Shown one piece after another: positions 36,319 through 49,438 of a stretch of 64,000 nucleotides of DNA; position 1 is the first letter of the stretch, and the number at the start of each line of letters is the position of its first letter. The stretch lies in the NCBI GenBank assembly GCA_024349245.1, contig JALDNG010000004.1, positions 8,356,001 to 8,420,000 of the forward strand, read 5' to 3'. The notes beneath the pieces are model-generated. The model was not told the DNA's origin and ran no database searches. It saw only the letters and a program-made list of their open reading frames with translations. The position numbers and the translations under genes are program-made. Source of the DNA: Neodontobutis hainanensis (Eukaryota; Chordata; Actinopteri; Gobiiformes; Odontobutidae).

Positions 36319-38237
36319 CTGCAAACAAGGAAGAACATATATTCCATAAAGTGATTGCACTTTATTTACCTAAAAAAGAGTGTGATGGCCATGCAATCAC
36401 AGTGGAGCCAGCAGCAATTTCAGTCTATCGAGAAAATTGGTAAAATTGGCAACGTGTTTTTTTTTTTTTTTTTGCAATGAAGAGAGCCCAATGACAGAAG
36501 AAGAAACTTCTGTATGCAGACCTAACACAATCATCAAATCAGTTATAAAAAACTCTGCCTCCTTTCCCACATGTGTCAATTATATTTTCAATTAACTGCT
36601 GCTGAAAACAGTTTTCCCTAATGCTCTCCACATATTGTTTTTTAGCTACTCCCTGTCTGCTAACAAAAACAATGAGCTGAATGTTTTCAGCTCGATTTGT
36701 GGAAGCCCTCAAGGTCAAAAAGTATGGCAACAGCTGTGAGATAAAAACCGGCGGGATTTGATGGTTTGTCTTATTATTTCACCATGGCAACTATAAATCT
36801 AGTCTGATCTCAGCAGGAAAGAAGAGAAAACAAAGAGTTATAATTACGGCTTAGTGCAGAATGGAATCTGTTCTTAACGTCTTATGCCTGTAAATAAAGA
36901 TCATAAGCAAATGCTTTTCTTGTGAAAACAACTTTCAAACTAACCACAAAGTTGTCAGCTTGACAATGAAATGTGGAGCAAAGTCAAAGAACTAATTTAC
37001 TCTTGTGCTTTTGCTGTTGCTTGAAGATTGAGTCAACATTTACAGACAGACATGTGTTAAAATGTCCCTTCACATGAATCTTATCCAAGAGTCAGTGCCA
37101 TATTACATAAATACTTTAATGTGTGTAATATTCAGTGTTTAAGTTGCATAACTTCTGCATAAATGGCAAAAGAATATAGTATGGACAAAAAAAAAAGCCA
37201 AATGTAATGAAAAGGAGCCTAAAAAGGGTCTTCTTTGGACCGGGTGAACTGGGATGGGAGTAAGATTGGCAGTAAAGCAGTAACCCCGGTGACATGCTGA
37301 GGGTTTTAAGTCTAAACCACATGTACTTAGGAGTGGTGGTTACATGCTGCTCAGATCATGTGGTGGTCTGGCTAACCATTACACAACTCTGCAGGACTAA
37401 GCTCCTGACTGGGCAGGGGATGGGCCGGACCTGGTGAAGGCAGTGTTACCGCTGAGATGGTGTGAATAAACCTGGCTCACTGCTAATCTGTCAGCCTCGG
37501 TTGAAGCGATAGAACATCAGAGGAGATGGAGAACAGGTCGAACATGGCAGATTCCACTGCTGCTTGATCAACACACCTGCTGACAGTCAGCAATGTGCAA
37601 GACTATTCAAGCCCGCAATGCTCGTGGGTCAAACCACTCCGGCAGCAGGGCTTTGGGAAGTGTAGATGAGCGTCATTCATTGCTCATTACAGGGTGACTA
37701 AATGATACAAGAGCTTCATTGCAAACCCCCCTTTCCACTTCACACACACACACTCTCAATCGCACACACAGGTGGGTTGGGTGCTTATTACAGCCGTCAG
37801 GAAAGATATCCATCTCATGCTATAAAAGTGAAACTAAGCTATTTGTTCACAATCATGCCTCACTCCTGTCCTCACTTTTGTACAGCCACCTTTCCCAACT
37901 TCTCCAGCAGCCCTACCCTTCCTCACTTTCACTTCTCTACTGACCCTTGTCTTTCTCATTTTTTTCCACTTAATTCCACAAACCACCCACTCCATCGTAC
38001 AGAAGCAATTTCTTCCCTTTTTCTTTTACTCTACTTTGTCTTGTTGTGTTTTATTTCTTGTCAATCTGGGAAACCCTTAACCTCCCTTGTTATGTATGTA
38101 GCGTTTGTTTGCTAGGATGGCTATATAAAATGGCAGTTGGCTGCACTTAATCTACTTGTGCATTACATCAAACATTTATTTACCCATTCCCTCTCACAAA
38201 CTGAAACGTATTCATACTCCAATGTCACAGCCAGTAG

Positions 38238-38325
38238 TGGGAAGGTGTGGCTCAGTGTCCTGCCCAAGGACAAAGTGAACAGAAGGAGCTGGGATCAGCT
38301 GGGATCCGGTACTAAAGGACACACC
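38238..38325 (-). mobile_element. Decayed SINE-like fragment
   Basis: GTGTCCTGCCCAAGGACAAA followed by GGAGCTGGGATCAGCTGGGA resembles the reverse of the SINE body and head (GTGTCTTGCCCAAGGACACA, then GGGAATCGAAC). It is heavily diverged, so the assignment is tentative. Confidence 0.4.
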
Positions 38326-38744
38326 CTACTTTCCAGACTGAGCCAGAGTCAACCACTGTCACACACAGCAGTTTTCTTGTTAAGAATATTTGGCTGAGAT
38401 TCTGAATTGAAGATAGGAACATATTATATCTTCCTTTAGGTTTTTTTTCCATGTGTTGTCAGGTTGATTTAGGTGAACATTACGGGTGTGGATCTTTCAT
38501 TGTCTAGTGATTTGATTACTATTTTTGGGAATAATTGATTTAATTTGAAGAATTGATATTTGACTCAGGGTCTCGATTGAATTCAAGTGAATGCAACTTT
38601 TGCTAAAAAAAAAAAATGATTGTAGATTATGTGATAAGATGAAAAGACAATGTTAAAAAAAGAGAACAATTATTTAACTATTTCTTTTAGTTTGTGCCTG
38701 TACCAAAATCTTTATATCCATAGAAAAATGAAACTGTGCATATA

Positions 38745-39714
38745 CTGAACAAAAATTTAACACTTTAGTTTTTGCTCTCATTTTTCATGAGCTGAACTCA
38801 AAGATCTAAGACTTTTGCTATGTACACAAAAAGACTTTTTTCTCTCAAATATTGTTCACAAATCTGTCCAAATCTGTGTTAGTGAGCACTTCTCTTATCC
38901 CGCAATAATCCATTTACGTTGATGTGCCTTACTCTGGCCACAATAAAAGGCCAATCTAAAATGTGCAGTTTTATAAGAGCACAAAGCCACAGATGTCGCA
39001 AGTTTTGAGTGACCGTGCAGTTGGCTGACTCCAGGAATGTCCACCATTGTTGTTGCCTGGGAGTTGAATGTTGATTTCTCTACCATAAATTGTCTCCAAA
39101 GTCTTTTCAGAGAACTTGGCAGTACATCCAACTGGGCTCACAACCGCAGACTACGTGTAACCACACCAGCCAAGGACCTCCACATCCAGCGTCTTTCACC
39201 TCCAAGTTCCTCTGAGACCAGCCCCCCGGACAGCTGCTGCAGCAATCGGTTTGAATAACCAAAGAATTTCTGCACAAACGGTCAGAAACCGTCTCAGGGA
39301 CGATCATCTGCACTCATTGACCTCATCAGGGTCTCGACCTCACTGCAGTTTGTCGTTGTAACCGACTTGATGGCGTCTGGCACATTGGAGAAGGTGTTCT
39401 CTTGACAAATGGTGGTCACACCAGATACTGACAGGTTTTCGGACCCCCCTGGACCTCCCTAATAAAGTGAAACTGCACATTTCAGAGTGGCCTTTTATTG
39501 TGGTCAGCCTAAGGTACACCTGTGCAATAATCATGCTCTCTAATAAGCTTCTTGATATGCCACACCTGGGAGGTGGGTGGATTATCTCAGGCTCACTAAC
39601 ACAGCTTTAGACAGTTTTGTGAACAATATTTAAAAACAAAAAAGGGCCTTCGGTGAACATGGAAAAAGTCTGCGTTCAGCTCATCAAAAATGGGGGCAAA
39701 AACAAAAGTGCTGA
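38745..39714 (+). mobile_element. Tc1-like transposon, internal-deletion derivative
   Basis: It starts CTGAACAAAAATTTAACACT after TA (38743-38744). The left inverted repeat (TTTTTGCTCTCATTTTTCAT, GAGCTGAACTC) is mirrored near 39670-39713 (GTTCAGCTCATCAAAAATGG, GGGCAAAAACAAAAGTG). Inside is the start of a Tc1 transposase gene (around 38990-39370, e.g. TGTCGCAAGTTTTGAG, AGACTACGTGTAACCACACC), which jumps at about 39400 from TTGGAGAAGGTGTTCTCTTG straight to the extreme 3' end (ACAAATGGTGGTCACACCAG). The catalytic core is missing. The right terminus decays before the last bases. Confidence 0.85.
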
Positions 39715-40781
39715 AATGAGCTGCCATCAAGAACATGTTACAAAAAATGCATTCTGTATAAAAAAAAATAAAATAAAAAAATTTGCAGGCTTAGAATTAC
39801 AAATCTTTAATGAATAAATTAAACACCCCTAACCTAGCACATGTCCTAAAAGAAGCCATAAAACATGTTACTGAACTCTGTTCGAGTCCACAAGCTTACA
39901 CGTCAGCTTCCGCACAAACAAGAAGGAGCACGCACTCATGCAACATGCACATGCACTGGGTGACACTTGTAACTAAAGTTTATAGCCTGCAGAAGGAGGT
40001 CCTGAGAGGAGGAGAGCAGAGGAGGAGAGGAGAGTCAGAGGGAGGAAAAAATATCATCCCCTGCCCTGCCCACTAATAAAAAGCATAACTTCAAACATGT
40101 TTCTGATGAAGGTTAAAGCACGAGGAAATTGATTTATTTGAAGATGTTTTAAAGTAAAATTTTCACAGGTTGAGAGAAGGTCTTTGAAGCCATAGCTGTG
40201 TGTGTAGGTTAACAGCTGTGTGTGTGTGCGCGCGAGTGTCTGACTGTGTGTAGGATGGAATGTTCATGTCTTTAGGGCTGACCTTAATGTTAGTACAGTT
40301 AAAAAAAAAAAAAAAAAGTACTTCTGCAATCAGACGCCAAAATGCTTTCATAACCGCCGCAGGGTATGTGACTGCATATATGGGGGTTTGGGTGATAACC
40401 TACTTTATTCAATACAAGCTTAAGCTCTTACACCTGCTGCGAGTACGCCTGTGACATGCAGAGCAAAGTGTCTGATCTGATTCACTAAGTGTGAAAATGA
40501 AGAAGACGTGGATCAGCTTCAAAATATTTATCACATGCAGATTTATTTACAGTCCCTTCATTGTTCGTTATCTATGGAGTGCCACCCAAGTAAACTATTT
40601 TGGTATTCTATTCATGCAGTCACAAACATCCATCCTGCTGAACTGTTTAACAGAGCAGATATACAAGTAGCAATAGCAGCCTAAATATGCTTTACTTTGT
40701 GGTTTCATGTGAGGAGGGAAAACATATAAGATAAAAGATGTAGAAAAAATCTCCGGAAATGAATTTTGACAAAAATCATAC

Positions 40782-40865
40782 CTGTTCATAGTATTTGTTG
40801 TGAGCAACGTAGTACTGGGCATCAAAGGATTCCTCTGTCACCAGCACATGTTGCCTTTCGCCAAC
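40782..40865 (-). CDS. cdkal1: CDKAL1 coding exon (third from last), start of TRAM domain
   Basis: This exon is 84 bp, or 28 codons in phase 0. It is flanked by TTTCTGCAG and GTATGAT splice borders on the minus strand. The peptide begins VGERQHVLVTEESFD and ends VAHNKYYEQ. It aligns with the start of the TRAM domain in vertebrate CDKAL1 (human GERQQVLVTEESFDSKFYVAHNQFYEQ, from memory). TRAM is a small beta-barrel that binds tRNA in MiaB/CDKAL1-type methylthiotransferases. The preceding exon ends at DHK and this one starts VGERQ, so splicing restores an uninterrupted frame. The intron to the next exon is about 4.46 kb. No frameshift or stop is present, so the gene looks intact here. Confidence 0.94.
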
Positions 40866-42960
40866 CTGCAGAAAGATCAAGAGGAATGGAACACACTTTT
40901 ATTATTAACGGATGAACAAATATCAAACATGACCATGTTTATTAACAAATCAGACATCAGTCGGCCTTTCACGCTGCATGTGCTCGGAGAGGCATTTGTA
41001 TATGAGGCCATCTGTCAGCCTACATACAGTATGTTCAATATGGCATAGATGTAAACAAAGAGGATTGCTAATACCTGTTTAGTAACTGGCCAAAGTACAT
41101 TACTTTCCAAGTTTATTATTGCTTTTATCATGGAGCTATTAGACTTGGGTGTCTTTGAAAAGTTTCTATTCAAAACAAGCAGTCTTGGTCATACAGTTTG
41201 TTCCTATTCATTGAGACTTTAATTCAATCAAACTTTTGCTCTTTCTTTCTTATGTTTTCTGTGCAGTTCACCATTTAATTATAATTTCAAGGTTCTGTAC
41301 CACTTGAGTTTTAGCACTTTACAGAGAGGATAGTGAGTACTATTCAGCCCGGGTCCTTACAAAAAGGGAAAGCTGAATAAAAGGAAAAATTACAAGGTTA
41401 TACAGAATGCAGTTCAAATGCTTGAGGAAAACAGTCTATTCAGGACATCAGAAAATCAACAAGCCTTCCTAATCAAATTTGTTACAGGGCTTAGACGGGT
41501 TTTGAGTTTGCGTTTAGGAATAAAGAGTGTTGCTAAGGACAGACTGTTATAAAAGCATATTTTGCCCTTTGTTCTCCATGTAAAAAAACAAAAGCACAAA
41601 CCATTTATTCAAGCACTACAAGGATGGATCAGGGCTCATTTCATTTGCCATCGCTCTGGATGAAGGAAGTCAAGATATTGTTTTAGGTTTGGCCTAAAGC
41701 TGCACATGGATTCATGGCAGTGGTGTAGTCATGTAATCAATCACTGAAGAAAGTAGCAGAGAGGGAAATAGTGATGCAAGATATTAACAATGCACTTGAG
41801 TGTTATTGAAAGGGTAGAAGCAAATTGTCCTAAAGGTTTACAGGCACTATTTGCATTTTAATACTGTCTAAAGAAGTATAGTGTAGTACAACACTGCTGA
41901 CTGACCATTTCTTTGCTCTTTCTTGAGCAAAAAGGCAGAGCTTCAGAAGTCAGGGCTATGACACATTGCTTAAGGTGTTTCCGTTTTTCGCAGACACCAA
42001 TCTTCTATAGTTCTTTCTTCTCACCATTATTTGTAGTTCTTATCCCTCTCTCATATCTCAGGGCATTCACTTTGTTGTTCACACCTCTTTTTTTTCCCTT
42101 CTGTAGCTTTTTAAAGACTGACTGCGAGTGCTTATGACAGAGGTGCTCAAAGACAGACACCTGCACAGACTTGCTGACCGACTCCACCTCTAAAATAACT
42201 CTTTCTTATTCTTTCAACGGCACCACAAACTGAAAAGTCTGAGTGAGAAAAAAATAAATAAAAAATATTTGAGACTTTTGCGGGCTTTGACTGAAGCTCT
42301 TGCTGTGAACCAAAAGTAATAAGGAAACTGAAAAGAAATGCTTTGAAATCTTTTGAATCCAATAAAATATAAATGCTCACAATTTAGAATTCAAGGTTGG
42401 CTTTTTGTCTGAATGGACAACAAATGTAAGTTTTATAAAAATTTGATACCGGACCAAAAACATTTTTTATTTATATTTTTAGTGCCAACATTTTTAGGTT
42501 ATTGTCTGTGCAGATGGTTTATTCTCAGTGCTGTTTATTGTTTTTTTAATCAACTCAGTGTGAACATTTACCTATGAACTATATTAACATAATACTAAAC
42601 TAAACAACTAAACAGCATACAGAATACTAAAGAACACAACACAAGAGCTATTTATTTACCTTACTGCCAAGAGAAGACATGACTTCCCAGGATGCACTGC
42701 AAATCCACTACAGATTTGCAAGATAATGATTGAGTTTAATTGAGAATTAAATCACATAACAGTCATAATGACACAACTGTGGGTTCGCATCTTATAATTC
42801 TTACAGTCACAAAAAAATGGGAGTATGGATGATGAGAACCAAAGTACTTTCATTGATGCCGTTACCAAATAAAACCAATACATAAAAAATAAAAAATGCT
42901 CAAACGCTGTGTCTGCTTCCATAAATAGTATATTATATATAGACACAAACACAAAATGTA

Positions 42961-43100
42961 TTTTTATTATCCCTTTATTGGGGAAATTCCTTGTCGGCAG
43001 CCACCATCTGGAAGCACCCAGAATGTTTTTTTAATAATGGTGAGGAAACACACTCAAGCACAAGGAGAACATGCAAACTCCACACAGAAAGGCCCCTAAA
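42961..43100 (-). mobile_element. LINE/SINE-derived fragments
   Basis: On the minus strand, GGAATTTCCCCAATAAAGGG is the common end of fish CR1/L2-like LINEs and their SINEs. Near 43066-43095, TTTCTGTGTGGAGTTTGCAT is the conserved module also present at 10.8 and 49.2 kb. The two may be one decayed composite element. Confidence 0.5.
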
Positions 43101-44022
43101 CGTTAATAAAGTCTTAACAAAACAATTAATAATTGCTAGCTTTTCTTAAAGCAGTGATACCAGTAAGACTTTTTTAAATTACTTTTATACTTTTTAGTAT
43201 ATGAGAAGAGATGTACGACCTTAATAAACTTGGGCCTTTCACTCTAATTACTTGTATAACATGATACTGTATAGACATTGTCCAAAAAACAGTGAGGCAC
43301 TGATTTGTCATTGTATTATAGTTCATCTTAAATTTAAACAAACTAAAGGGCTGCCATACTGAGAAGACAGTGACAACTCTGCATTCATTAGCATAATTAA
43401 TCTTGGACATGGGGTACATGTGTACACACTATGAACAGAGACACAGCACTAACAAAGACCCAGACACATGACTACAGCAGGCGTCTCTTTGGGCAGTTTA
43501 ATAGCAATTACTCTGATATACCTCCTTGAATACACTGGGCTGCTGTGTGTGTCTGGAGGCTATACACAGTCTAATGCTTTCTTGGCAGCAGAGGCTACCC
43601 CCGCCTCCTCCGTCTCTGAATGAGGCTGCCAGAACTGAATGCTGTGCACCTGCGTTAAAATCTACAACACCCCTCGAGGCTCAGCGTAACACCCTCAAAG
43701 TTCACTACGCCGTTTCTGAGGAACTAAAAGTTTAACTGGAGGAATCAAGAGTAGAAGCAGAAAGGGCAAACAAGCTCAGAGACAGCCAAAATCTAATTAC
43801 CCAGGAAAGAACTCAACTCGTCAACTCGTTCAATTTTATGTCTTTAGTACAAAATGTAGTGGTAACTAAGGCGTCATATTTTGAAGCCTTTCAAAAGATA
43901 TTATCTGGGATTGTTGAAGGCTAATTTTTATTTTTGAATAAGACTTTGCAATGGCCATGATAACCTGTAAGACATTTGGAAATGGCCACATTGTAAAATC
44001 TATTGCTACTTTTGCTGCAGAG

Positions 44023-44457
44023 TAGAGCTGTAATCGGGCCTTAAAGGTTAGGCCCGACAAGGACCGGGCCCAAAGAATTTGGCCCAAGCCTGACAAGTTT
44101 TTTTAAAGCCCAAACTTGTTTGCAGCCCGACATTATTCAAATGTGCGCATGCACACAGCTCTTTTGCCTTTTGTCAAGAATGGGTTATTTGTAAAGAAAA
44201 TATTAACATCATTTATCCATGACTAACGTAGGCTATAAGCCACTTGGAAGTTGGATCAAAGAAATAAAATAACATCTCGGCACTCTAAATCAGCCTAGGC
44301 ATACACTACTAGGCCTACGTACTAATAACGGATCACCTGACAGTTCATTTACCGGGCAACCTGGAGCGCAAGTCTGAGTCCGGGCTGAGCCCGTGTAAAA
44401 TTATAGAAATTATGACTGAAACCTGACCAAACCCATCGGCAATGCTCTTCAGCTCTA
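44023..44457. mobile_element. hAT-type MITE
   Basis: The left end TAGAGCTGTAATCGGGCC pairs with the right end read on the minus strand, TAGAGCTGAAGAGCATTGCC. Flanks are ctgcagag (44015-44022) and atgcaaag (44458-44465), 6 of 8 identical, the 8-bp duplication expected of hAT. Sub-terminal GGCCC/GGGCC-rich motifs (CCCGACAAGGACCGGGCCC; CCGGGCTGAGCCCG) recur inverted at both sides. It is 435 bp long with no coding capacity. Confidence 0.75.
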
Positions 44458-47400
44458 ATGCAAAGTGCTGTAATCGACAATTGCGTTTCTGTCAGAGCAA
44501 TCTGATAATTTATTGCATTTAAACAAATTGCAATTTGTTAGTGTACTTTTTAGTAGCTGTGGAAATCTAGATGTAGACAAACCTAAAAGGTTATTATAAC
44601 ATTATTTGCTCTGGTCAGTCTGATTAATAAAAATTCTAACCATGAATTTTCCCTTTACAGCAAAATACCATGACAATACATGACATATACGAAATCACAG
44701 CTAAAATGCTGTTACAGTTACACAAACACACACACATATGTGATTGCCTCATCAATTTGAGCAAAACAACACAAAGACAGCCCGGGCCCGCCACCAGAGT
44801 GACAGACCTAGTTTGTCAGAGTAGACAGATAGACGTCTTTCTTACACATGCACACACAGGCTGTCAGAGGTGCCCCACGGCTGTGTACTGCCTCAGATGC
44901 TTGAATGAATCATATCAAAATAAAGACATGGCAGAAAACACACAAAGACAGCAGAAATATGTATGTTACTGAAACACACAGTCTCTGGAATATGTAAACT
45001 ATGCTTTACAGGAAACATTAGACGTCTTTGGAAATTAAATCATTAGGGAGTTTCTGTAATGAGCTTTTGAAATTACACAAGGGATTTTGTCAGAGTTGCC
45101 TTGAAACTTGTATCCCTTCTTAAAGATTTTGCATCAAATGCAAAGCTACAATAAATGATACAAAAAATAAATCAAAGCAACCAATTTAAAACTAGTGAAC
45201 ATGTATAGTGTCATCTTTCATTAAAAAACATACAGCGGATCTTATATTCCAAAATAGCAGCCTTTGACTAGTACAGTAGTCTCATAATGACAAGTTCTAT
45301 ATGTTAGCAACGGATTATTTTATTCTCATCTGGAACAATATAACTTACAAGCTACAAAGTGCAAATATTCTACACATCTCTATTTATATTGGCACATGGA
45401 GGCTTGTTTTTAAAAGTGCCTATTTGTGAGTGTGCATGAATGTGTACGGGGGGATGGGGGAGCGAGCCCAAGGCATTTTAGCAACTATGTGTCTGAGATA
45501 TGCAACTGTAGCATCCATCAGAGCTCAGCTGTGATTGTCAGGCTGATTGTCCGTTATGTCCCTGTGGGCCTGGAGGCCTTGGTGTGTGTAATACGGCAGT
45601 GTGTGTCTTTTTTGTGACAAAGAGACCAAGTGACAGGGCCAGAGAAGGGAAAAGCCATTCTATACATCCACATAATCATCCGACAATCTTTGAATGCAGC
45701 TAACCACACCTGAAGACACAACAAATCATACATGCATAAAACGGCATATCTCTGAACACGTCTGATTTCTGTTTAAGGCCAACCCTCTAGGGTTCCTATT
45801 AGAAGCACTAAATGTATAAATGTGTTTTGATAAGGCCAAAATTTATTTTTCAAAACTACATGAGCAAAAAGGCCCTCCTGGTGGCTTTGTGGGATAAGGC
45901 AGACAAGGCAGGACAAATCCAAATAAAGGTAAATATTTGTGACTGAAAATAAATATGGTTTGTTAACTGGTTGGAAATGGAAATCTCTGTATTGATAAAA
46001 TTTTGAACAGGAAATATACAGTACATCAAGAAAAGCATAAAAATGGAAGTGGCTGCAGATTGCTGTATATTGAAAAAGATAATACTTAATTTAACTTTCA
46101 AAGTCTCTGACCAATCATTAATCATTAATGAAAACTGGAGCTTTAATAGCTTAGTATTTTCATTCACCTCGTCTGTAAACTATGACGACATAGAGCTAGA
46201 CGCCGAAGTTGCACATATACAAAATATTCACTTATAAAAACACAAACATAAAAGTAAATGGACTAGTTTGTAATCACACAGTAAAACTTTGCCTAAAGTC
46301 TCTTAAAAAAAAAGACTATAAGGAATCAAGACCATGTCATTATAGACACCGTCCGAGGGTTTGTGTCCAATTATGATCCACTCCTCTTGTTTTTTTCTCT
46401 GCAAACCACTGACCGAGGATTAAAGTGCTCTATGCCGTATTCACTCTTAGCCAATCAACATCGCCATTCCTTTCATGGGCTAACAATTCCACATATTTGT
46501 ATGCTTGTGTCCTCTTCATGACACATTCTGTAGTGGTGCAATGATGGACTGTCAAGTACTGTGCTGTTTTTCTCTCTCAGCCTCACTCAGGTACCCAAGG
46601 ACAGGAAAACAATGAAACGAGCCAAGGACAGAGAGAAAAGCAAACAAAGAACTGGGAAAGCTTGATTTCCTTTATAAATTAGATTTTCTTCATACGGGTG
46701 CATTATAATCCTTCCTTTTCACTTTGGTTGTATTTGACAGTAACCACAGACAACTGAAAAAGGTCTACAGTGAGGAAAACAAGACTAAAGTAAAAGTTCT
46801 CATTTACAGCAGATATACATAATAGTAACAGTAACTGGGAAAGAAAGCATAAGGTTGTGTCAGTGGAGTTCATTTTAACAAACAGACAATGATGGCAATG
46901 GTGAGTGGCCATTTATCAAAGTTAGGAATAATTTAAAAACAATACATTACTATGTTTTCTAAATACTTTTAGTTTTACTTTTGTAACCATAGTGAATCAA
47001 TGTTTTAAAATTTTAAGTTCCCTTCTGTGACATTGCCCGAACTTTACTGTTATCTAGGACAAATACTGATATAAATGATGCCCAAGATGCAGTAACTTCG
47101 TAAGAAGAAGTGAGCAGAAAGGAAAGTAGTGCAGCTATAACTTTGTAAAGCCTTGGGCTATCACTGATGCAGTATATATATGCAGGACAGCAGAGAGTTG
47201 GAAAGCGCTGACACTCCACATCATATGTATAAAAGGTCATGCAGCAAGGGAATCTTAAAGCACACACATTTTGTGTGCTCCCTGCAGGGAAAATCTAGCT
47301 TGTGGTGACAAAAGCAACATGTGCTCAGCAATTTACAGAAAATATGAAACCAAAAAGGACAATATAGTAGGCTTATATACCAAATACAACAGGGATTCTT

Positions 47401-48477
47401 CACATGAACTACCTCTCATCTAGCATTATAGTCACAGTTATATCCCTGATATATAAGGGCTGTGTAAAATATAAACACATGCTTTATCCAGTGATGGGGA
47501 AAAAAATGCTTGAATGAAGGACCTGACAGTTAATTGACCAAAAAAACAACAACAAACCCTCTAATCTACATAATCTTACTAATGACATAACAATACCACA
47601 TCCGAAGTTTATACCCTATTAGAGAACTGTGGACAGAACAATACAACATGATAAAGAAATATTGATAGGTGCCACTAAATCATTGTGAAGATCAAAAATT
47701 GAATTAGTTGACTGGTGACTAAAGGATGTATTGCCCATATTTCAGTTCTTAGAATGAAGTAAAGGTTTAGGGCTAGTCAGCCTGTGTGCACTCCCTGAGC
47801 TACATGAAGCATTATAGCGTAAACGTGATCTTAAGGTGGAAAAGTACACATTACATGTTTGCATAAATATTGAGCGTGTGCATTAATGTGCTGTGTATGA
47901 TGTAGGTATGTGACCATTAACCGTTGATTTACGTATGTAACGTTTCCAGTCGGTTGAGATCTTAATTCAGTCACAATTCATGTTTTGAACAACAGTGGCC
48001 ACTTTACTGCAAACTCGCTTTCAACAACTTGTTGCAAACAGTCTAATTGCAACGAGAGTGTGAATGTTAATAGTGAGGAAGCCTCATCCTAATTCAAATC
48101 AGAGTTGTCAGCATAAATAAATCCGCCGTCTGTGACTCTCCTGCTACTCCTGCACAGACCTGGTTCAAGTCGGCTGCACGTGGACTTAACGAGAGCGCAA
48201 CAAAAACATGTCTTTGTGTAATGTTTACTTTCTCCAAAATGGACAAAATTCACAAATGTCCCGTCACCGGTGGAGAACACAGAGAACGTTAGCAGTAATC
48301 TGTAAACAGAGGCTGCTGTTCTGAGTCTGAACCATCTCTGAGCCATTAGTTATTATTTTATAACACAGTCAGAGCCGTCTTAAACTGTGTTCACCTGTTT
48401 GTGGCCCTTGTCACAGAGCTGTAGTAATGTTCTGGTGGATCATGTTCTGCCTTGTGTGTCTCTGCTGCAATAAAGAC

Positions 48478-48560
48478 CAGGGGTCTCCAATTTAAGGTCC
48501 GCCGCCCAAATCCTGTCCTTTGTGAAATACTTCTGGTCCTCACTTTAATTATTACTGTTA
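48478..48560. mobile_element. Possible hAT terminus fragment
   Basis: CAGGGGTCTCCAATTTAAGG, followed by TCCGCCGCCCAAATCC and GGTCCTCAC, resembles a CAGGGGTC-type hAT left end. No matching right end or target duplication was found to the right. The CpG-containing sequence to its left (48.1-48.4 kb) may belong to a neighbouring repeat. Confidence 0.35.
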
Positions 48561-49219
48561 ATAGATTCTTGTTGTTATTAATTAATAACAGCTGAAAATG
48601 CATAAAAGGTAAGACTTAAACAAATAAGATTTGTTTTGAGAAAGTTCTACTGTTTTAGGGAAACACATGAGACCAGTGTTTATTATTGGGTTTGATCTAA
48701 AGTGGTTTTAGGTCTTAGCTAAAGTTAATAAAAACTAATTATTGAACACAAAGTAATTAACCAGGTCTAATTTAAGAGGCAGATTTTATGTTACTTTGTT
48801 AGTATCCACTTATTCAAAGTTGATTGCCTAATAGGCAAATTAAATTATATGTAAACACATGTAGAATTTGATTTTATTTATGTTTATTTATAAACTTACA
48901 TATAAACAAACACTCTATATTTGAAATAAATACGTGAACATTTGACATTTACCAAGTGGCTGCTGTTACTAGCTTTTGGGACGATGATAAAAAACGTTAC
49001 TCTGAAGCCCTAATTTTGAATTATGCACTGTAAACAACTTTAAGCTGTTCATACTGTGGATGCATTTACAGCCATCAGTAACTCATGGAAACAGTCAAGA
49101 TTTACCTTCTTCTAGTTTTCATGATGCTTTCCTGTTAATAGACGTTTGGGGGGCCATGTAAACTGTTGTGTTGACAAAGCTCTACAGAACATGTTGTCAG
49201 TTAGGTACATAATTCAGAC

Positions 49220-49438
49220 AGGGTGGCACAATGGCAGTGGTTAGCACTCCTGGGTTTAATCCCCAACCAGGGCAGGGCCTTTCTGTGTAGAGCTGGGCAT
49301 GTTCTTCCTGTGTATTCCACAAGGTGCTCCAGTTTCCCCTACAACAGGTCCCTTATGGGGCCAGGACTCCCCTGCCAAAGAGATTTTTAATTTCAGCTGG
49401 ACTTTTCTGGTTAAATAAAGATCAAATAAAAAAAAAAA
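49220..49438 (+). mobile_element. SINE-like element with A-rich tail
   Basis: It reads AGGGTGGCACAATGGCAGTG, TTAGCACTCC, a GGGTTTAATCCCC B-box-like block, GGGCCTTTCTGTGTAGAGCT and TGCTCCAGTTTCCCC, the widespread fish repeat also seen at 10787-10862. The 3' end TTCTGGTTAAATAAAGATC plus an A-run is typical of a LINE-mobilised tail. The central part is somewhat degraded. Confidence 0.65.

Larger units (their letters stand above)
36319..40781 (-). other. cdkal1: CDKAL1 intron between TRAM-coding exons
   Basis: A 4.46-kb intron. It is mostly unremarkable AT-rich sequence, plus a decayed SINE-like piece near 38.24-38.33 kb, a roughly 970-bp deletion derivative of a Tc1-like element at 38745-39714, and homopolymer runs (T17 at 36457-36473, an A-run near 40300-40316). 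Confidence 0.85.

Noticed and set aside
36121..36360. 79-codon ORF as a stand-alone gene
   Set aside because: It is the CDKAL1 exon read through its splice borders.
47980..48420. Possible gene first exon (CpG-containing)
   Set aside because: No sustained frame or clear splice donor; more likely repeat-derived, but family not identified.
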